Source: JAAELZ01 sp047639475 (GTDB lineage: Bacteria > Pseudomonadota > Gammaproteobacteria > Arenicellales > Poriferihabitantaceae). From it: a stretch of DNA of 25,378 nt. The position numbers and the translations under genes are program-made. The notes beneath the pieces were generated by a model, which saw only the letters and a program-made list of their open reading frames with translations, was not told the DNA's origin and did not search any database. Below are positions 1 to 8,837 of this stretch, one piece after another. How positions within the stretch are numbered: position 1 is the first letter of the stretch; every line of letters starts with the position of its first letter. Where the stretch lies: the NCBI GenBank assembly GCA_047639475.1, contig JBLIOD010000039.1, positions 1-25,378 on the forward strand, in the 5' to 3' direction.

Positions 1-2
1 GT

Positions 3-59
3 AAAGGCGCTAAGTTCTTAAGCTTGTATGGCTTACCTGATTGGCACTATGCAGGATAG
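3..59 (+). CDS. possible C-terminal tail of an upstream gene (partial)
   Basis: Reading frame 3 is open from the window edge and ends at TAG (57-59), giving an 18-residue tail that ends in LPDWHYAG. It is too short to assign to a family and could be chance. The following 220 bases up to comEC hold a 5-bp stem (CGAGC at 74-78, GCTCG at 85-89) without a T-tract, and nothing else I can support. Confidence 0.15.
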   Translation, partial: KGAKFLSLYGLPDWHYAG

Positions 60-281
60 TTGTGCCTTTAATACGAGCTTAGGCGCTCGAATCGATAAAA
101 TGTCGACTAAATCATGATCGATTACGTAAAATTAGGCAAATATGGCTCAAAAAAACACCACTTCGGAAATATCAAGCTACAGCCGTGAGTTATGCTGCAC
201 TCTCTAATAGGGTTGATAGCATGTTACTATAGGTTCTAAGCAATACAAATTTAAGGAAGAATTTAGCTTAACCACGCTTAC

Positions 282-2696
282 ATGGACTGTACAAATATAT
301 CCCGCTCCGTACGAAGCTATCTGGCTGGGAAAATAACCCGCTGGAAGCACGAAGGTAGCTCAATCACCGCGTTAACTTGGCCATGGTGGCTGGCTACGGG
401 GTTATTAGCGGTGCCCTTTCAAGCTGACCTATATCCCGTTTCTCTCGCGATAGCCTTCTTTCTTTGTGCAGTGGCTTCTTTCAAATTTAAATTACTTAGG
501 TCGATTAGCATTTTGCTGTTCGGTGCAGTATGGGCCACGGTATTCGCTATGTGGGTTTTATCTGGTGAACTAGAAGAAGAGACTGAAGGGGTGGAAGTTA
601 CCGTTGTTGGGCGAATATTAGGGGTGCCCAAATTGACCGAGAGATACGCGCAGTTTAATTTTTCTGTGGACCGATTGAACTTAGATGACCGAGAAATGAA
701 TAACCCCAATAAGATCCGCTTGCGTTGGTATGGCAAAGACCTACCGGATTTAAGCCCAAATGATAAATGGAAGTTTCTGGTAAAGCTAAAGCGCCCGCAT
801 GGCTCAGCCAATCCCGCTACATTTGATTACGAAGCTTGGTTGTTTTCTCAACGTTTGCGTGCCACTGGATATATTCGAAAGGGTGAAACAGCCATGTTAT
901 TGAGCAAAGCGTCGACCATTTCTGTCAATGGGTTTAGAGCACGGTTTGCAGAATTTCTTGAACAAGCGGCGCTAAGGCAGTCCGCCATTATTGCTGCATT
1001 GAGTATAGGTCTTCGCCAAAAAATGACTGATAGCCAATGGGCAACATTGCAAAACACGGGCACCAATCATTTGGTGGCGATTTCTGGCTTGCACATTGGT
1101 TTGGTGGCGGGCTTGCTATATTTTGTCGGTAGCTTTATCTGGAGCCATACCTTGCTTACGCGTACCTTTTACCCTACACAAAAAGCGGCATGGGCTTTTT
1201 CTCTGCTCGGCGGCATTACCTATGCTGCATTGGCAGGCTTTGCTATTCCCACTAAAAGGGCTATGTTGATGTTGATCTCGGTGGCTGCTTTGTATTTTAT
1301 GGGTCGCCGTCCTGGGCCTTGGTTTTCGTTGGGCTTGGTTTTGTCGTTGGTACTATTGTTTGACCCTCTTGCACCCTTAAGTATGGGGTTTTGGCTGTCG
1401 TTTTTGGCAGTGGGGTTCATTTTGTTAAGTGCTCGCAATAAAACGCTTTTTAACGAAGGAGAGGAGAAGCAATCGTCGACGAAGCGATTTTGCCTGCAAT
1501 GGATCGGTCGAGCAGTTTCTTTTATCAATATTCAGTGGGCGTTATTGATTGGTTTAGCGCCGATCTTATTACTCACGTTTCATAAAGTATCCTTAGTCGC
1601 TTTTGTTGCTAATTTGTTAGCCGTGCCTTTTATTGGCCTTGTTGTAGTGCCGCTCATATTGATCGGTGCTTTTTTCTTTAGCATTGGTCTTCATGGCTCA
1701 AGCCTCTGGTTTATTAATTTAGCAGACCAAGGTATTGATTGGGTGTGGCCTTATCTCCAATGGTTAAGTGAAAGCCCCTTCGCTATTTGGCAGCACAGCA
1801 TTGATTGGCCATTAGCGTTGGTTGCTATCATGGGGTCAGTTGGTTTATTGATAAAGCGTTTCGGTTATTGGCGATGGTTGTTCCCTCTCGCATGGATGCC
1901 CGCAATTTTTATTACGCCTATTGGACCTAAACCAGGTGACCTTTGGTTAAATATATTGGATGTGGGTCAAGGATTAGCGATAGTGGTCCAAACTCATCAA
2001 CATACGCTGCTCTATGATTTTGGCCCAAGCTTTGATGGTGGGTTTGATGCGGGCGAATCTATTATCGTTCCTTACCTCCGCTACACAGGAGTTCGGCATA
2101 TTGATATGGCTGTTATCAGTCATGACAACAACGACCACAGTGGTGGCTATGCGGCTGTTGAGTCGCAGTTTGCAATAAATCAGTTCTTGGCGGGGCCTAA
2201 CGAGGACATAAACAACAGCGAACCCTGCTTAGCTGGTCATACATGGGAGTGGGATGGCGTCTATTTTGAATTTATTTATCCGTTTCGAAGTACGATAATG
2301 CAAGGGAACAATGGGTCTTGCGTGCTTAAAATTACCCACGCTAAAGGGGCAATTTTACTCACAGGCGATATTGAAAAAGAAGCAGAGTCCGAGTTGCTTA
2401 GTGAAATTGACTCCGCTGATATTTTACAGTCATCTATCTTAATCGCACCACATCATGGCAGTAAAAGCTCATCAACAGACGCGTTCGTATCTGCGGTATC
2501 ACCAGAAATAGTGGTTTTTAGTGCAGGATATAAAAGTCGCTTTAATCATCCTCACCCCAGTGTGTCTGCTACTTACATGAATGCAGGGGCTAAGATTTTA
2601 TCCACCGCGAATACAGGGCGAATACGATTCAAATATTCCCACAACGGTTTGTCTACTGAAATCTATCGAGTACAAAACCGACATTTTTGGCAATAG
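282..2696 (+). CDS. comEC: ComEC/Rec2 family DNA internalization protein
   Basis: Inner-membrane channel protein that moves single-stranded DNA into the cytoplasm during natural transformation. The 804 residues match full-length gammaproteobacterial ComEC. An N-terminal pair of membrane segments is followed by a soluble OB-like region (about 95-210). The multi-pass Competence domain holds the signature NHLVAISGLHIGL at about 261-273. A C-terminal metallo-beta-lactamase-like domain begins near LNILDVGQG (about 560) and contains SHDNNDHSGG (H614 to H619) and HHGS (about 724). The metal motif reads H-x-N-x-D-H, where the family usually has H-x-D/H-x-D-H. ATG 282 is the first possible start after an in-frame TAG at 264-266. 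The only purine-rich stretch (AAGGAAGA, 253-260) is too far upstream to be a good ribosome binding site, so the start is less certain than the identity. Confidence 0.93.
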   Translation: MDCTNISRSVRSYLAGKITRWKHEGSSITALTWPWWLATGLLAVPFQADLYPVSLAIAFFLCAVASFKFKLLRSISILLFGAVWATVFAMWVLSGELEEETEGVEVTVVGRILGVPKLTERYAQFNFSVDRLNLDDREMNNPNKIRLRWYGKDLPDLSPNDKWKFLVKLKRPHGSANPATFDYEAWLFSQRLRATGYIRKGETAMLLSKASTISVNGFRARFAEFLEQAALRQSAIIAALSIGLRQKMTDSQWATLQNTGTNHLVAISGLHIGLVAGLLYFVGSFIWSHTLLTRTFYPTQKAAWAFSLLGGITYAALAGFAIPTKRAMLMLISVAALYFMGRRPGPWFSLGLVLSLVLLFDPLAPLSMGFWLSFLAVGFILLSARNKTLFNEGEEKQSSTKRFCLQWIGRAVSFINIQWALLIGLAPILLLTFHKVSLVAFVANLLAVPFIGLVVVPLILIGAFFFSIGLHGSSLWFINLADQGIDWVWPYLQWLSESPFAIWQHSIDWPLALVAIMGSVGLLIKRFGYWRWLFPLAWMPAIFITPIGPKPGDLWLNILDVGQGLAIVVQTHQHTLLYDFGPSFDGGFDAGESIIVPYLRYTGVRHIDMAVISHDNNDHSGGYAAVESQFAINQFLAGPNEDINNSEPCLAGHTWEWDGVYFEFIYPFRSTIMQGNNGSCVLKITHAKGAILLTGDIEKEAESELLSEIDSADILQSSILIAPHHGSKSSSTDAFVSAVSPEIVVFSAGYKSRFNHPHPSVSATYMNAGAKILSTANTGRIRFKYSHNGLSTEIYRVQNRHFWQ

Positions 2697-2732
2697 GTAA
2701 TTTGTTGCCGCGCCATGCGGTATCATCGTCTT

Positions 2733-3899
2733 ATGAATCAACAAACTCTTCCATCAACGCCTTTGGGTGATTTAGACCTTCCGTACTTTCTAGACAAAAT
2801 ATGGCAACAGCAGGCCTATTTGATTAGGGACGCTTACCCTAGCTTTGTTCCGATTATAAGTGGCGAAGAGTTAGCCGGTTTGGCTTGTGAAGAGGAGGTG
2901 GAGTCAAGAATTGTGATTGAGGACCCGATCAACAATAAGTGGCGGTTACTTCAGGGCCCATTTGACGAAACAAGTTTTAGTGCCCTGCCTAAAAGTCACT
3001 GGTCTTTACTGGTTCAAGCGGTTGATTGGTGGTTACCCGAAGCGCAAGCATTGTTAGAAGATTTTAACTTTCTCCCGAGGTGGCGACGAGATGATTTAAT
3101 GATCAGTTATGCTACCAAGGGCGGCGGTGTCGGGCCGCATTATGATCACTATGACGTGTTTTTACTACAAGCTTCCGGCCAGCGTCGCTGGGATATAGGC
3201 GGCCATTACAATGATCAAAGCCCGCGGGTAGAAAATTCACCGTTATTGCAGGTGGAAGATTGGCAAGTTGAGCAATCTTGGACGCTTAATCCCGGTGATA
3301 TGCTTTATATCCCGCCAGGTGTTGGCCACAACGGCGTAGCCTTAGATGATGATTGCATGACTTACTCTATCGGTTTTCGCGCGCCTTCTCATGCTGAAAT
3401 TTTGTGCGGTATTACCGATTTGGCCAGTGCAAAACTTAGCTCTGACCAGCGTTTTACTGATATTGTGCATAGTGACAGAACCAGTGCTGGTGAAATAGAT
3501 AAACAGACTATTAACCAGCTTAGTGAGCTTTTACATACTCTGGCCGAAGATAAAAACACACTCGCTCAATGGATAGGACAAAATGTGACTGCGCCTAAAT
3601 ACCCAGAGTTTTTAGCTGAACCGGTAGCAGTAGGCCACACCACAATTGAGCAACTAATTGAGCAGGGCCAGTTGTTAAAGCATACTGCTGGAACGCGAAT
3701 AGCTTATTACAAGGCTGAAGTAGCAGGGTCGCTGTTTGTTAATGAAACCATGGTGTCGATAAGCGAGCCACAACAACCCTTGGTGACTCGTTTATGCGAG
3801 TCTCATTTGATTGACCTGACGCAAGTAGAAGTCTGCGAACATAACATCAAACTTTTGTCGGAGTTATGGCAACTAGGCGCTTTAGAAGTAGAAGATTAA
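2733..3899 (+). CDS. roxA: JmjC/cupin ribosomal oxygenase (50S L16 arginine hydroxylase, YcfD/RoxA type)
   Basis: Fe(II)/2-oxoglutarate-dependent oxygenase; the E. coli homologue YcfD hydroxylates an arginine of ribosomal protein L16. From the ATG at 2733 the protein has 388 residues. The iron triad is visible: H136 and D138 in GPHYDHYDVF and H199 in LYIPPGVGHN, at spacing close to E. coli H125/D127/H187. The DVFLLQASGQRRW strand is typical of the family. The C-terminal 150 residues fit the dimerization and winged-helix regions. An in-frame ATG at 2715 exists, but the extra residues MRYHRL have no family counterpart and the bases encoding them look like a -10 box (TATCAT 2721-2726), so I prefer 2733. 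The gene lies 36 bp after comEC and ends before a strong hairpin terminator. Confidence 0.9.
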   Translation: MNQQTLPSTPLGDLDLPYFLDKIWQQQAYLIRDAYPSFVPIISGEELAGLACEEEVESRIVIEDPINNKWRLLQGPFDETSFSALPKSHWSLLVQAVDWWLPEAQALLEDFNFLPRWRRDDLMISYATKGGGVGPHYDHYDVFLLQASGQRRWDIGGHYNDQSPRVENSPLLQVEDWQVEQSWTLNPGDMLYIPPGVGHNGVALDDDCMTYSIGFRAPSHAEILCGITDLASAKLSSDQRFTDIVHSDRTSAGEIDKQTINQLSELLHTLAEDKNTLAQWIGQNVTAPKYPEFLAEPVAVGHTTIEQLIEQGQLLKHTAGTRIAYYKAEVAGSLFVNETMVSISEPQQPLVTRLCESHLIDLTQVEVCEHNIKLLSELWQLGALEVED

Positions 3900-3914
3900 T
3901 GATAGTGTGATAAC

Positions 3915-3942
3915 AAAAAACCCCGGCAATGCCGAGGTTTTT
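3915..3942. terminator. bidirectional rho-independent terminator
   Basis: The arm AAAAACCCCGGC and the arm GCCGAGGTTTTT pair around an AAT loop with one mismatch. The A-run on one side and the T-run on the other give a T-tract on both strands. It sits between the convergent roxA and proV and should end both transcripts. Confidence 0.9.
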
Positions 3943-3966
3943 CATTATCGCTAAGTCAGTGTAGAA

Positions 3967-5019
3967 CTACTTATAACGAGCGTCTGAACTACCTCCTTCC
4001 ATTTCAGGACGGGCAATACCGGCAATAGCTTGCAATAAATCTAAGGTGCCTAATACCTGACCTTCCTCGTCAACAATGTTTGCCGCTTGAGACTTGTCCG
4101 CTGCGATCAATTGTAGGGCTTCCTCAAGCACCATATGTTGATTCAAGTTCGGCCCTTTATTTGAACCGCCTTTCGTCATTACTGAGCGTAACTGCACTAC
4201 CCGGCTACGGTTAATATCTTGAACAAAGTCAAAAATGTAATCGTCTGCAGGGTGCAAGATAATATCTTGCGGATCACCCTGCTGAATAACGGCACCATCA
4301 CGCAGGATGGCAATTTTATCGCCAATACGTAATGCTTCGTCCAAGTCATGCGTAATAAACACGATGGTTTTGTGTAGCTCTGCTTGTAAGCCTAACAACA
4401 CATCTTGCATGTCGGTTCTTATCAATGGGTCAAGTGCCGAGAAGGCCTCGTCCATAAATAAGATCTCTGCATCCGTCGCTAAAGCACGCGCTAAACCGAC
4501 ACGTTGTTGCATACCACCCGACAACTGGGAAGGGTAATGATCTTCAAAGCCCCCTAATCCCACGCGCTCTAACCACTTATGGCTTTGCTCTTTAGCGACA
4601 TTTAAGGGGGTACCTTGAATGGTTAAACCATAAGCTACGTTTTCTGCAACGGTGCGATGCACATGTAAGCCAAACTTCTGGAATACCATTGACGCTTTGT
4701 GACGTCTGAATTCCATTAGCTCGTCTTTAGACATACCAATGACATCTACGCCATCAACGATAACCTTGCCCGCGGTAGGCTCAATCAATCGGTTGATGTG
4801 GCGAATCAAAGTAGATTTACCTGAACCAGATAAACCCATGATCACCGAAATACCTCGGGCAGGGATATCAATGTTGATATCTTTTAAACCTAAGACATGG
4901 CCGTGTTGCTCAAGCAAATCTTGCTTGGACATGCCATTTTGTACTTTCTCAAATACCGACTGGGGGTGAGAGCCGAAAATCTTATACAGACCTTCTATTT
5001 TAATTTTCATATCAGTCAT
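3967..5019 (-). CDS. proV: glycine betaine/proline-type ABC transporter, ATPase subunit
   Basis: Cytoplasmic ATPase of a quaternary-ammonium (glycine betaine/proline betaine) importer. From ATG 5019 it has 350 residues and opens with the family signature KIKIEGLYKIFG. Walker A is GLSGSGKST (62-70); the signature LSGGMQQRVGLARAL, Walker B ILFMDEAFSALDP and the H-loop FITHDLDEAL are all intact. The ProV helical insert between the start and Walker A (HPQSVFEKVQNGMSKQDLL) is present. The C-terminal ~100 residues correspond to the CBS-like regulatory region. An in-frame ATG at 5058 would add 13 residues, but ATG 5019 matches the family start, has GGA about 8 bases upstream, and gives an 8-bp overlap with the proW stop, as expected for translational coupling. 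Confidence 0.94.
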   Translation of the reverse strand: MTDMKIKIEGLYKIFGSHPQSVFEKVQNGMSKQDLLEQHGHVLGLKDINIDIPARGISVIMGLSGSGKSTLIRHINRLIEPTAGKVIVDGVDVIGMSKDELMEFRRHKASMVFQKFGLHVHRTVAENVAYGLTIQGTPLNVAKEQSHKWLERVGLGGFEDHYPSQLSGGMQQRVGLARALATDAEILFMDEAFSALDPLIRTDMQDVLLGLQAELHKTIVFITHDLDEALRIGDKIAILRDGAVIQQGDPQDIILHPADDYIFDFVQDINRSRVVQLRSVMTKGGSNKGPNLNQHMVLEEALQLIAADKSQAANIVDEEGQVLGTLDLLQAIAGIARPEMEGGSSDARYK

Positions 5020-5902
5020 GGTTCGTTCCGTGCCTATGTTTTTGTAATCGTATGCCATACTCTTGTGAGACGCGATCGAAAATAATCGCTATAGCAACAA
5101 TCGCTAAACCGTTCATTAAACCTAACGCTAAATACTGGTTAGAAATAGAACGCAATACCGGTACGCCTAAGCCTGCAACACCGATCATAGAGGCGATAAC
5201 TACCATACCCAAAGCCATCATGATGGTTTGATTTACACCTGCGAAAATATTCGGTAAGGCGAGGGGTATTTGTACACCGAATAAGCGTTGCTTGTAATTG
5301 GCGCCAAACGCATCCGCAGCCTCAAGCGCTTCTTTCTCTACCAAACGTATGCCTAAATTGGTTAAGCGAACTATCGGTGGCATCGCGTAAATACATACGG
5401 CAATCAGCCCAGGTACTTTACCAATGCCGAGTAGCATTACCACCGGAATAAGGTAAACAAACGCAGGGATGGTCTGCATTATATCCAAGGCCGGCGTTAC
5501 TATAGCTTGGGCGCGTTCTGAGCGGGCCATTAAAATGCCGAGTGGTATGCCGAGCGAGACACAGACAATGGTCGCCACTGAGATGATCGCGAGTGTCGAC
5601 ATCGTGTCCTCCCACATACCGAAATAGCCGATTGCGAGAAACGATAATACTGAACCAATTACAATTTTTATACTGCGAGAACCAAACCAGGCTAACGCTG
5701 CTATTATTATAATGATGACCGGCCATGGCGTAGCTTGTAAAAGCTTTTCTAGCCAGACTAAAAATTTAAGCAAAAAATCAAATGAATTCTCTATAGCTTC
5801 TCCATACTCACGAGAAAAATCCCGAAAGCTACTGTCTATACCTTTTTTAAAATCTCGAAGTTCGTTACGCCCCATGTCGGGGAACTTGTCAAGAAACGAC
5901 AT
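5012..5902 (-). CDS. proW: glycine betaine/proline-type ABC transporter, permease subunit
   Basis: Inner-membrane permease of the importer, 296 residues. The hydrophilic N-terminal region (about 1-45) precedes several membrane segments, including TPWPVIIIIIAALAWFG and SVLSFLAIGYFGMW. The BPD-type core has the coupling loop EAADAFGANYKQRLFGVQIPLALPNI, which is the conserved EAA motif that contacts ProV. The start has one of the best ribosome binding sites in the window, AAAGGAGG 5 bases before ATG. The gene is 80 bp downstream of proX and overlaps proV, so the three form one operon transcribed proX-proW-proV. Confidence 0.94.
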   Translation of the reverse strand: MSFLDKFPDMGRNELRDFKKGIDSSFRDFSREYGEAIENSFDFLLKFLVWLEKLLQATPWPVIIIIIAALAWFGSRSIKIVIGSVLSFLAIGYFGMWEDTMSTLAIISVATIVCVSLGIPLGILMARSERAQAIVTPALDIMQTIPAFVYLIPVVMLLGIGKVPGLIAVCIYAMPPIVRLTNLGIRLVEKEALEAADAFGANYKQRLFGVQIPLALPNIFAGVNQTIMMALGMVVIASMIGVAGLGVPVLRSISNQYLALGLMNGLAIVAIAIIFDRVSQEYGIRLQKHRHGTNHD

Positions 5903-5982
5903 ATCTACCTCCTTTAATAATCATATGAAAAAAATGCCTGCCTGCAGAAGCAGACAGGCACATCTTAACGCGTTTAACTTAC

Positions 5983-6999
5983 TTAGTTAAGCGAAGCTTT
6001 TACCTTGGCGGCAATTTCAGGGCTAACCCATGCTTCCCAAATATCGTCAGTTAGTAAGAACTCAGCAGCAGCATCAATGCCAGCAGCCTGGTTGTCTAAC
6101 ATGTAAACCAACATAGTGCCCATAGACTCGGCAGAGAAAACACGCTTGCCTAAGTATTCCATTACTTCTGGACCAGCACTGTTTTTGAAATCATCAGTAA
6201 CAACAGTGTGTACTTCAGACTCTGTCCAAGCAGATGGCTGAGGGTCAGCACATTCTTGCTCTGGCTTTACAATACAGCCATCCCAGTTCTCAGCGCCCGC
6301 AAATGGTACGCCAAAAGGCATTAGAACCATGTCGTTTTTGCCTAACATGGCAGTTGGTGCCCAGTAGTAACCAAACCAGTTTTTGCCGCGCTCAACTGCC
6401 TTAGTCATTGAACCGTCTAAGCCTGCTTGAGAACCTGGATCAACCAATTTCCAACCTTTAGCTTCCATATCGAAAGCGCGGTAAAGGTTTGCGTTAGCTA
6501 ATTGACAGCCCCAACCAGCAGGACAACCAATGAATGCGCCTTTTGATTCGTCTTCAGCATCAGGGAAAAGATCAGGGCGTTCTAGAATATCTAGAACTGT
6601 TTTTAGCTCAGGGTTAGCTTCAGCTGTAGATCGTGGAATCCACCAGCCTTCACCTAAACCAGTGATTGGGCCACCGTTTGCTGAGTGTAATGAACCTGCA
6701 TCAAAAGCCGCGTTCAACGGCTCACGTACTGCGTTAATCCAAAGCTCGCCTGCGATGTGCGGCTGGCCTTTTTCATTCATTGAAGCGAATGTAGTGGTCG
6801 TCGCGCCAGGAATCATCTCAACGTTACAGTCCCAACCTGCTTCCAGGATGACCTTGTCTACGTTAGCCATCAGTTCACCTGATGCCCAGTTCCATTCTGC
6901 AATTTGAATATCACCACATGCTGCAATCGCGCCGTTTGCGCTGAATGCCAATGCGGCGGCTAGTGCGCCTTGTTTAATTAGTTTGCTTTTCATCTTCAT
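5983..6999 (-). CDS. proX: glycine betaine-type ABC transporter, periplasmic substrate-binding protein
   Basis: Periplasmic ligand receptor of the importer, 338 residues, OpuAC/ProX fold. A Sec signal peptide is clear: KMKSKLIKQ, then a hydrophobic Ala-rich core, with cleavage likely after ANGAIA (about residue 26). The mature protein starts ACGDIQIAEWNW. Trp and Tyr residues that could form an aromatic cage occur in EWNWASGE, GEGWWIPRS and WFGYYWAPTAM, as in betaine-binding relatives. Ligand identity (glycine betaine, proline betaine, choline, carnitine or DMSP) cannot be read from the sequence. The start has GGAG 7 bases upstream. It is the first gene of the operon and has a 344-bp upstream region with repeated motifs. 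Confidence 0.93.
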   Translation of the reverse strand: MKMKSKLIKQGALAAALAFSANGAIAACGDIQIAEWNWASGELMANVDKVILEAGWDCNVEMIPGATTTTFASMNEKGQPHIAGELWINAVREPLNAAFDAGSLHSANGGPITGLGEGWWIPRSTAEANPELKTVLDILERPDLFPDAEDESKGAFIGCPAGWGCQLANANLYRAFDMEAKGWKLVDPGSQAGLDGSMTKAVERGKNWFGYYWAPTAMLGKNDMVLMPFGVPFAGAENWDGCIVKPEQECADPQPSAWTESEVHTVVTDDFKNSAGPEVMEYLGKRVFSAESMGTMLVYMLDNQAAGIDAAAEFLLTDDIWEAWVSPEIAAKVKASLN

Positions 7000-7056
7000 T
7001 TTTTCTCCAGAAATATTAATTTTTACCCAGTGTTTTTGACTTTACTCTTTTGCAGC

Positions 7057-7262
7057 TCAAACTAACGAAATAGTGAGCAAGCTTTGAATTGAGTTTGTTC
7101 TTTTTTACTAAGTGGTGTCTCAAACTAAACGGATGTTTATAAAAATAGGTTTAGTTATGGGCCAACTTTACCGATTGAGTATTGTTGAGTCAACAATATG
7201 TCAACAAATTGGCACTTTTAGTCGCAAACCTGTTTATTTAATTAAACAAATGTTTAGTTTGA
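7057..7262. promoter_or_regulatory. proXWV upstream region with repeated TCAAACTAA motifs
   Basis: The 344 bp between proX and hemL hold no credible gene. The motif TCAAACTAA occurs at 7057-7065 and, extended to TCAAACTAAAC, at 7120-7130; its exact 11-base reverse complement GTTTAGTTTGA lies at 7252-7262. A partial copy (GTTTAGTTA) is near 7149. Repeats of this kind upstream of an uptake operon suggest regulator binding, but no known regulator motif is recognised. A 6-bp inverted repeat GCCAAA/TTTGGC (7274-7279, 7290-7295) lies closer to the hemL end. Confidence 0.4.
7181..7197. promoter_or_regulatory. candidate operator: perfect 17-bp palindrome
   Basis: ATTGTTGA-G-TCAACAAT is an exact inverted repeat of 8 bp around one central base. 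A further half-site TCAACAA begins at 7201, 11 bp after the second half-site, so three half-sites lie about one helical turn apart. It is about 180 bp upstream of the proX start. The symmetry is typical of sites bound by dimeric regulators; which family is unknown. Confidence 0.45.
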
Positions 7263-7343
7263 TCCAGTTTAGCGCCAAATTCGCAGGCGTTTGGCAACCT
7301 TGCACCACTTTATTTGCAGGGCAGTTCAGCTTTTCTGACGCAG

Positions 7344-8624
7344 TCACAAACCAGACAGCGCCATTTTTGCCGCCGTTATGGTGTCGTTTAGATCATCGTA
7401 GGTATGCGCAGCGGACATAAATCCCGCTTCAAATGACGACGGCGCAAGGTTAATGCCTTGCTCTAGCATTCGATGAAAAAAGATATTAAAGGCCTCAGTG
7501 TTACAAGCCATCACTTCAGCGAAATTCGTCACTTCGCTTGCATCGGTAAAAAATAAGCCAAACATACCGCCAACTTGATTGCTGGTTAGGGCAACGCCTT
7601 GTTCTTGAGCGACTCGCTTAAGGCCGTCTAACAGATAAGTCACTTTGTCAGCTAAATCGTCGTAGAAACTTTGCTCGGTCAATTTTTGTAAGGTCGCTAA
7701 TCCTGCTGCCATGGCTACTGGATTCCCCGACAAAGTACCAGCCTGATACACTCCGCCCTCTGGCGCAAGATGAGACATGACGTCTGTCTTGCCGCCAAAT
7801 GCTCCCACGGGCATGCCGCCGCCGATAACTTTTCCTAAGCACGTGATGTCGGCTACTACCCCATAAAGACCTTGCGCGCCTTTAGGGTGTACACGAAAGC
7901 CTGTCATTACTTCGTCGATAATTAACAGCGAGCCGTTGTCGTCGCACAATTGTCTTAGGGCCTGCAAAAAATCAGCTTTGGGTGGAACACAATTCATGTT
8001 GCCCGCAACGGGTTCAACAATAATGGCGGCTACTTGCTGCGGACAAGCTTCAAACAGCGCTTGTACACTTTGGACATCATTATATTGCGCGGTTAACGTA
8101 TGTGCTGCTACATCGGCTGGTACACCGGGTGAAGTGGGTACACCAAAAGTAAGCGCCCCAGAGCCTGCTTTAACCAGCAAGCTATCGGCATGTCCGTGAT
8201 AACAACCTTCGAATTTGATGATCTTATCTCGACCAGTAGCGCCGCGCGCTAAACGGATAGCGCTCATGGTGGCCTCGGTCCCAGAATTGACCATTCGTAC
8301 CTTATCTACCCAAGGTAGCGTTTCGCATATTAGATCAGCCATCTGGGTTTCCAACACCGTTGGCGCGCCAAAGCTCAACCCATTTTTGGCCGTGTCGGTG
8401 ACTGCTTGAAGGACATCGGCATCATTATGTCCCAAAATCATCGGGCCCCATGAGCCGACGTAATCAATGTAGCGCTTACCTGACTCATCATAAACGTACG
8501 CGCCTTGCGCCCGTTTAATAAATACGGGGTCGCCGCCCACAGATTTAAATGCGCGTACCGGAGAGTTCACACCGCCTGGGATGTGTTGCTTTGCTTGTTC
8601 GAAAAGTGCGGAGTTGTCAGTCAT
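7344..8624 (-). CDS. hemL: glutamate-1-semialdehyde 2,1-aminomutase
   Basis: PLP enzyme of the C5 tetrapyrrole pathway; it converts glutamate-1-semialdehyde to 5-aminolevulinate in the cytoplasm. The 426 residues match the usual HemL length. The start MTDNSALFEQAKQHIPGGVN, the cofactor region MVNSGTEATMSAIRLARG, IIDEVMTGFR and the PLP lysine K265 in CLGKVIGGGMPVGAFGG are all conserved. It is transcribed divergently from uvrD. No Shine-Dalgarno is seen before ATG 8624; instead the AT-rich stretch TAATATTAGAT ends 6 bases upstream. No strong terminator is visible downstream before the proX control region. Confidence 0.96.
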   Translation of the reverse strand: MTDNSALFEQAKQHIPGGVNSPVRAFKSVGGDPVFIKRAQGAYVYDESGKRYIDYVGSWGPMILGHNDADVLQAVTDTAKNGLSFGAPTVLETQMADLICETLPWVDKVRMVNSGTEATMSAIRLARGATGRDKIIKFEGCYHGHADSLLVKAGSGALTFGVPTSPGVPADVAAHTLTAQYNDVQSVQALFEACPQQVAAIIVEPVAGNMNCVPPKADFLQALRQLCDDNGSLLIIDEVMTGFRVHPKGAQGLYGVVADITCLGKVIGGGMPVGAFGGKTDVMSHLAPEGGVYQAGTLSGNPVAMAAGLATLQKLTEQSFYDDLADKVTYLLDGLKRVAQEQGVALTSNQVGGMFGLFFTDASEVTNFAEVMACNTEAFNIFFHRMLEQGINLAPSSFEAGFMSAAHTYDDLNDTITAAKMALSGL

Positions 8625-8739
8625 CGTTCTATCTAATATTAAACGCCGTGAAGTTTGCTAAAACGCCTCACAATAAGCAAGCGTGTAAGGCAGCGTTCTC
8701 AATTATATATGCTGACCCTGCCTCTTAAATCATGTGTGG

Positions 8740-8823
8740 GCTGAAAAACGGCATACAAGGCATGCGCAGTGAAGTTTGGTCACTCCAAATAAGCGACACA
8801 CGCGCAGTATGGTGTTTTTAAGC
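8740..8823. repeat. long imperfect hairpin A (REP/MITE-like unit)
   Basis: GCTGAAAAACGGCATAC (8740-8756) pairs imperfectly with GTATGGTGTTTTTAAGC (8807-8823), and the tip is the perfect stem TTTGG-TCACT-CCAAA (8775-8789). The unit is non-coding and lies in the hemL-uvrD divergent region. Its tip is nearly the reverse complement of the tip of the neighbouring hairpin, so the two look like inverted copies of one repeat family. Confidence 0.6.
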
Positions 8824-8837
8824 TTAAACCCGTAGGG

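Noticed and set aside
419..811. Open frames on the minus strand inside comEC, including 848-1066 and 1220-1528
   Set aside because: They are antisense to a clearly conserved gene, have no family signature and show composition expected of a shadow frame.
7112..7420. Plus-strand ORF of 102 residues between proX and hemL
   Set aside because: It overlaps the hemL 3' end on the opposite strand and covers the palindrome and repeated motifs; the translation shows no domain and has no ribosome binding site.
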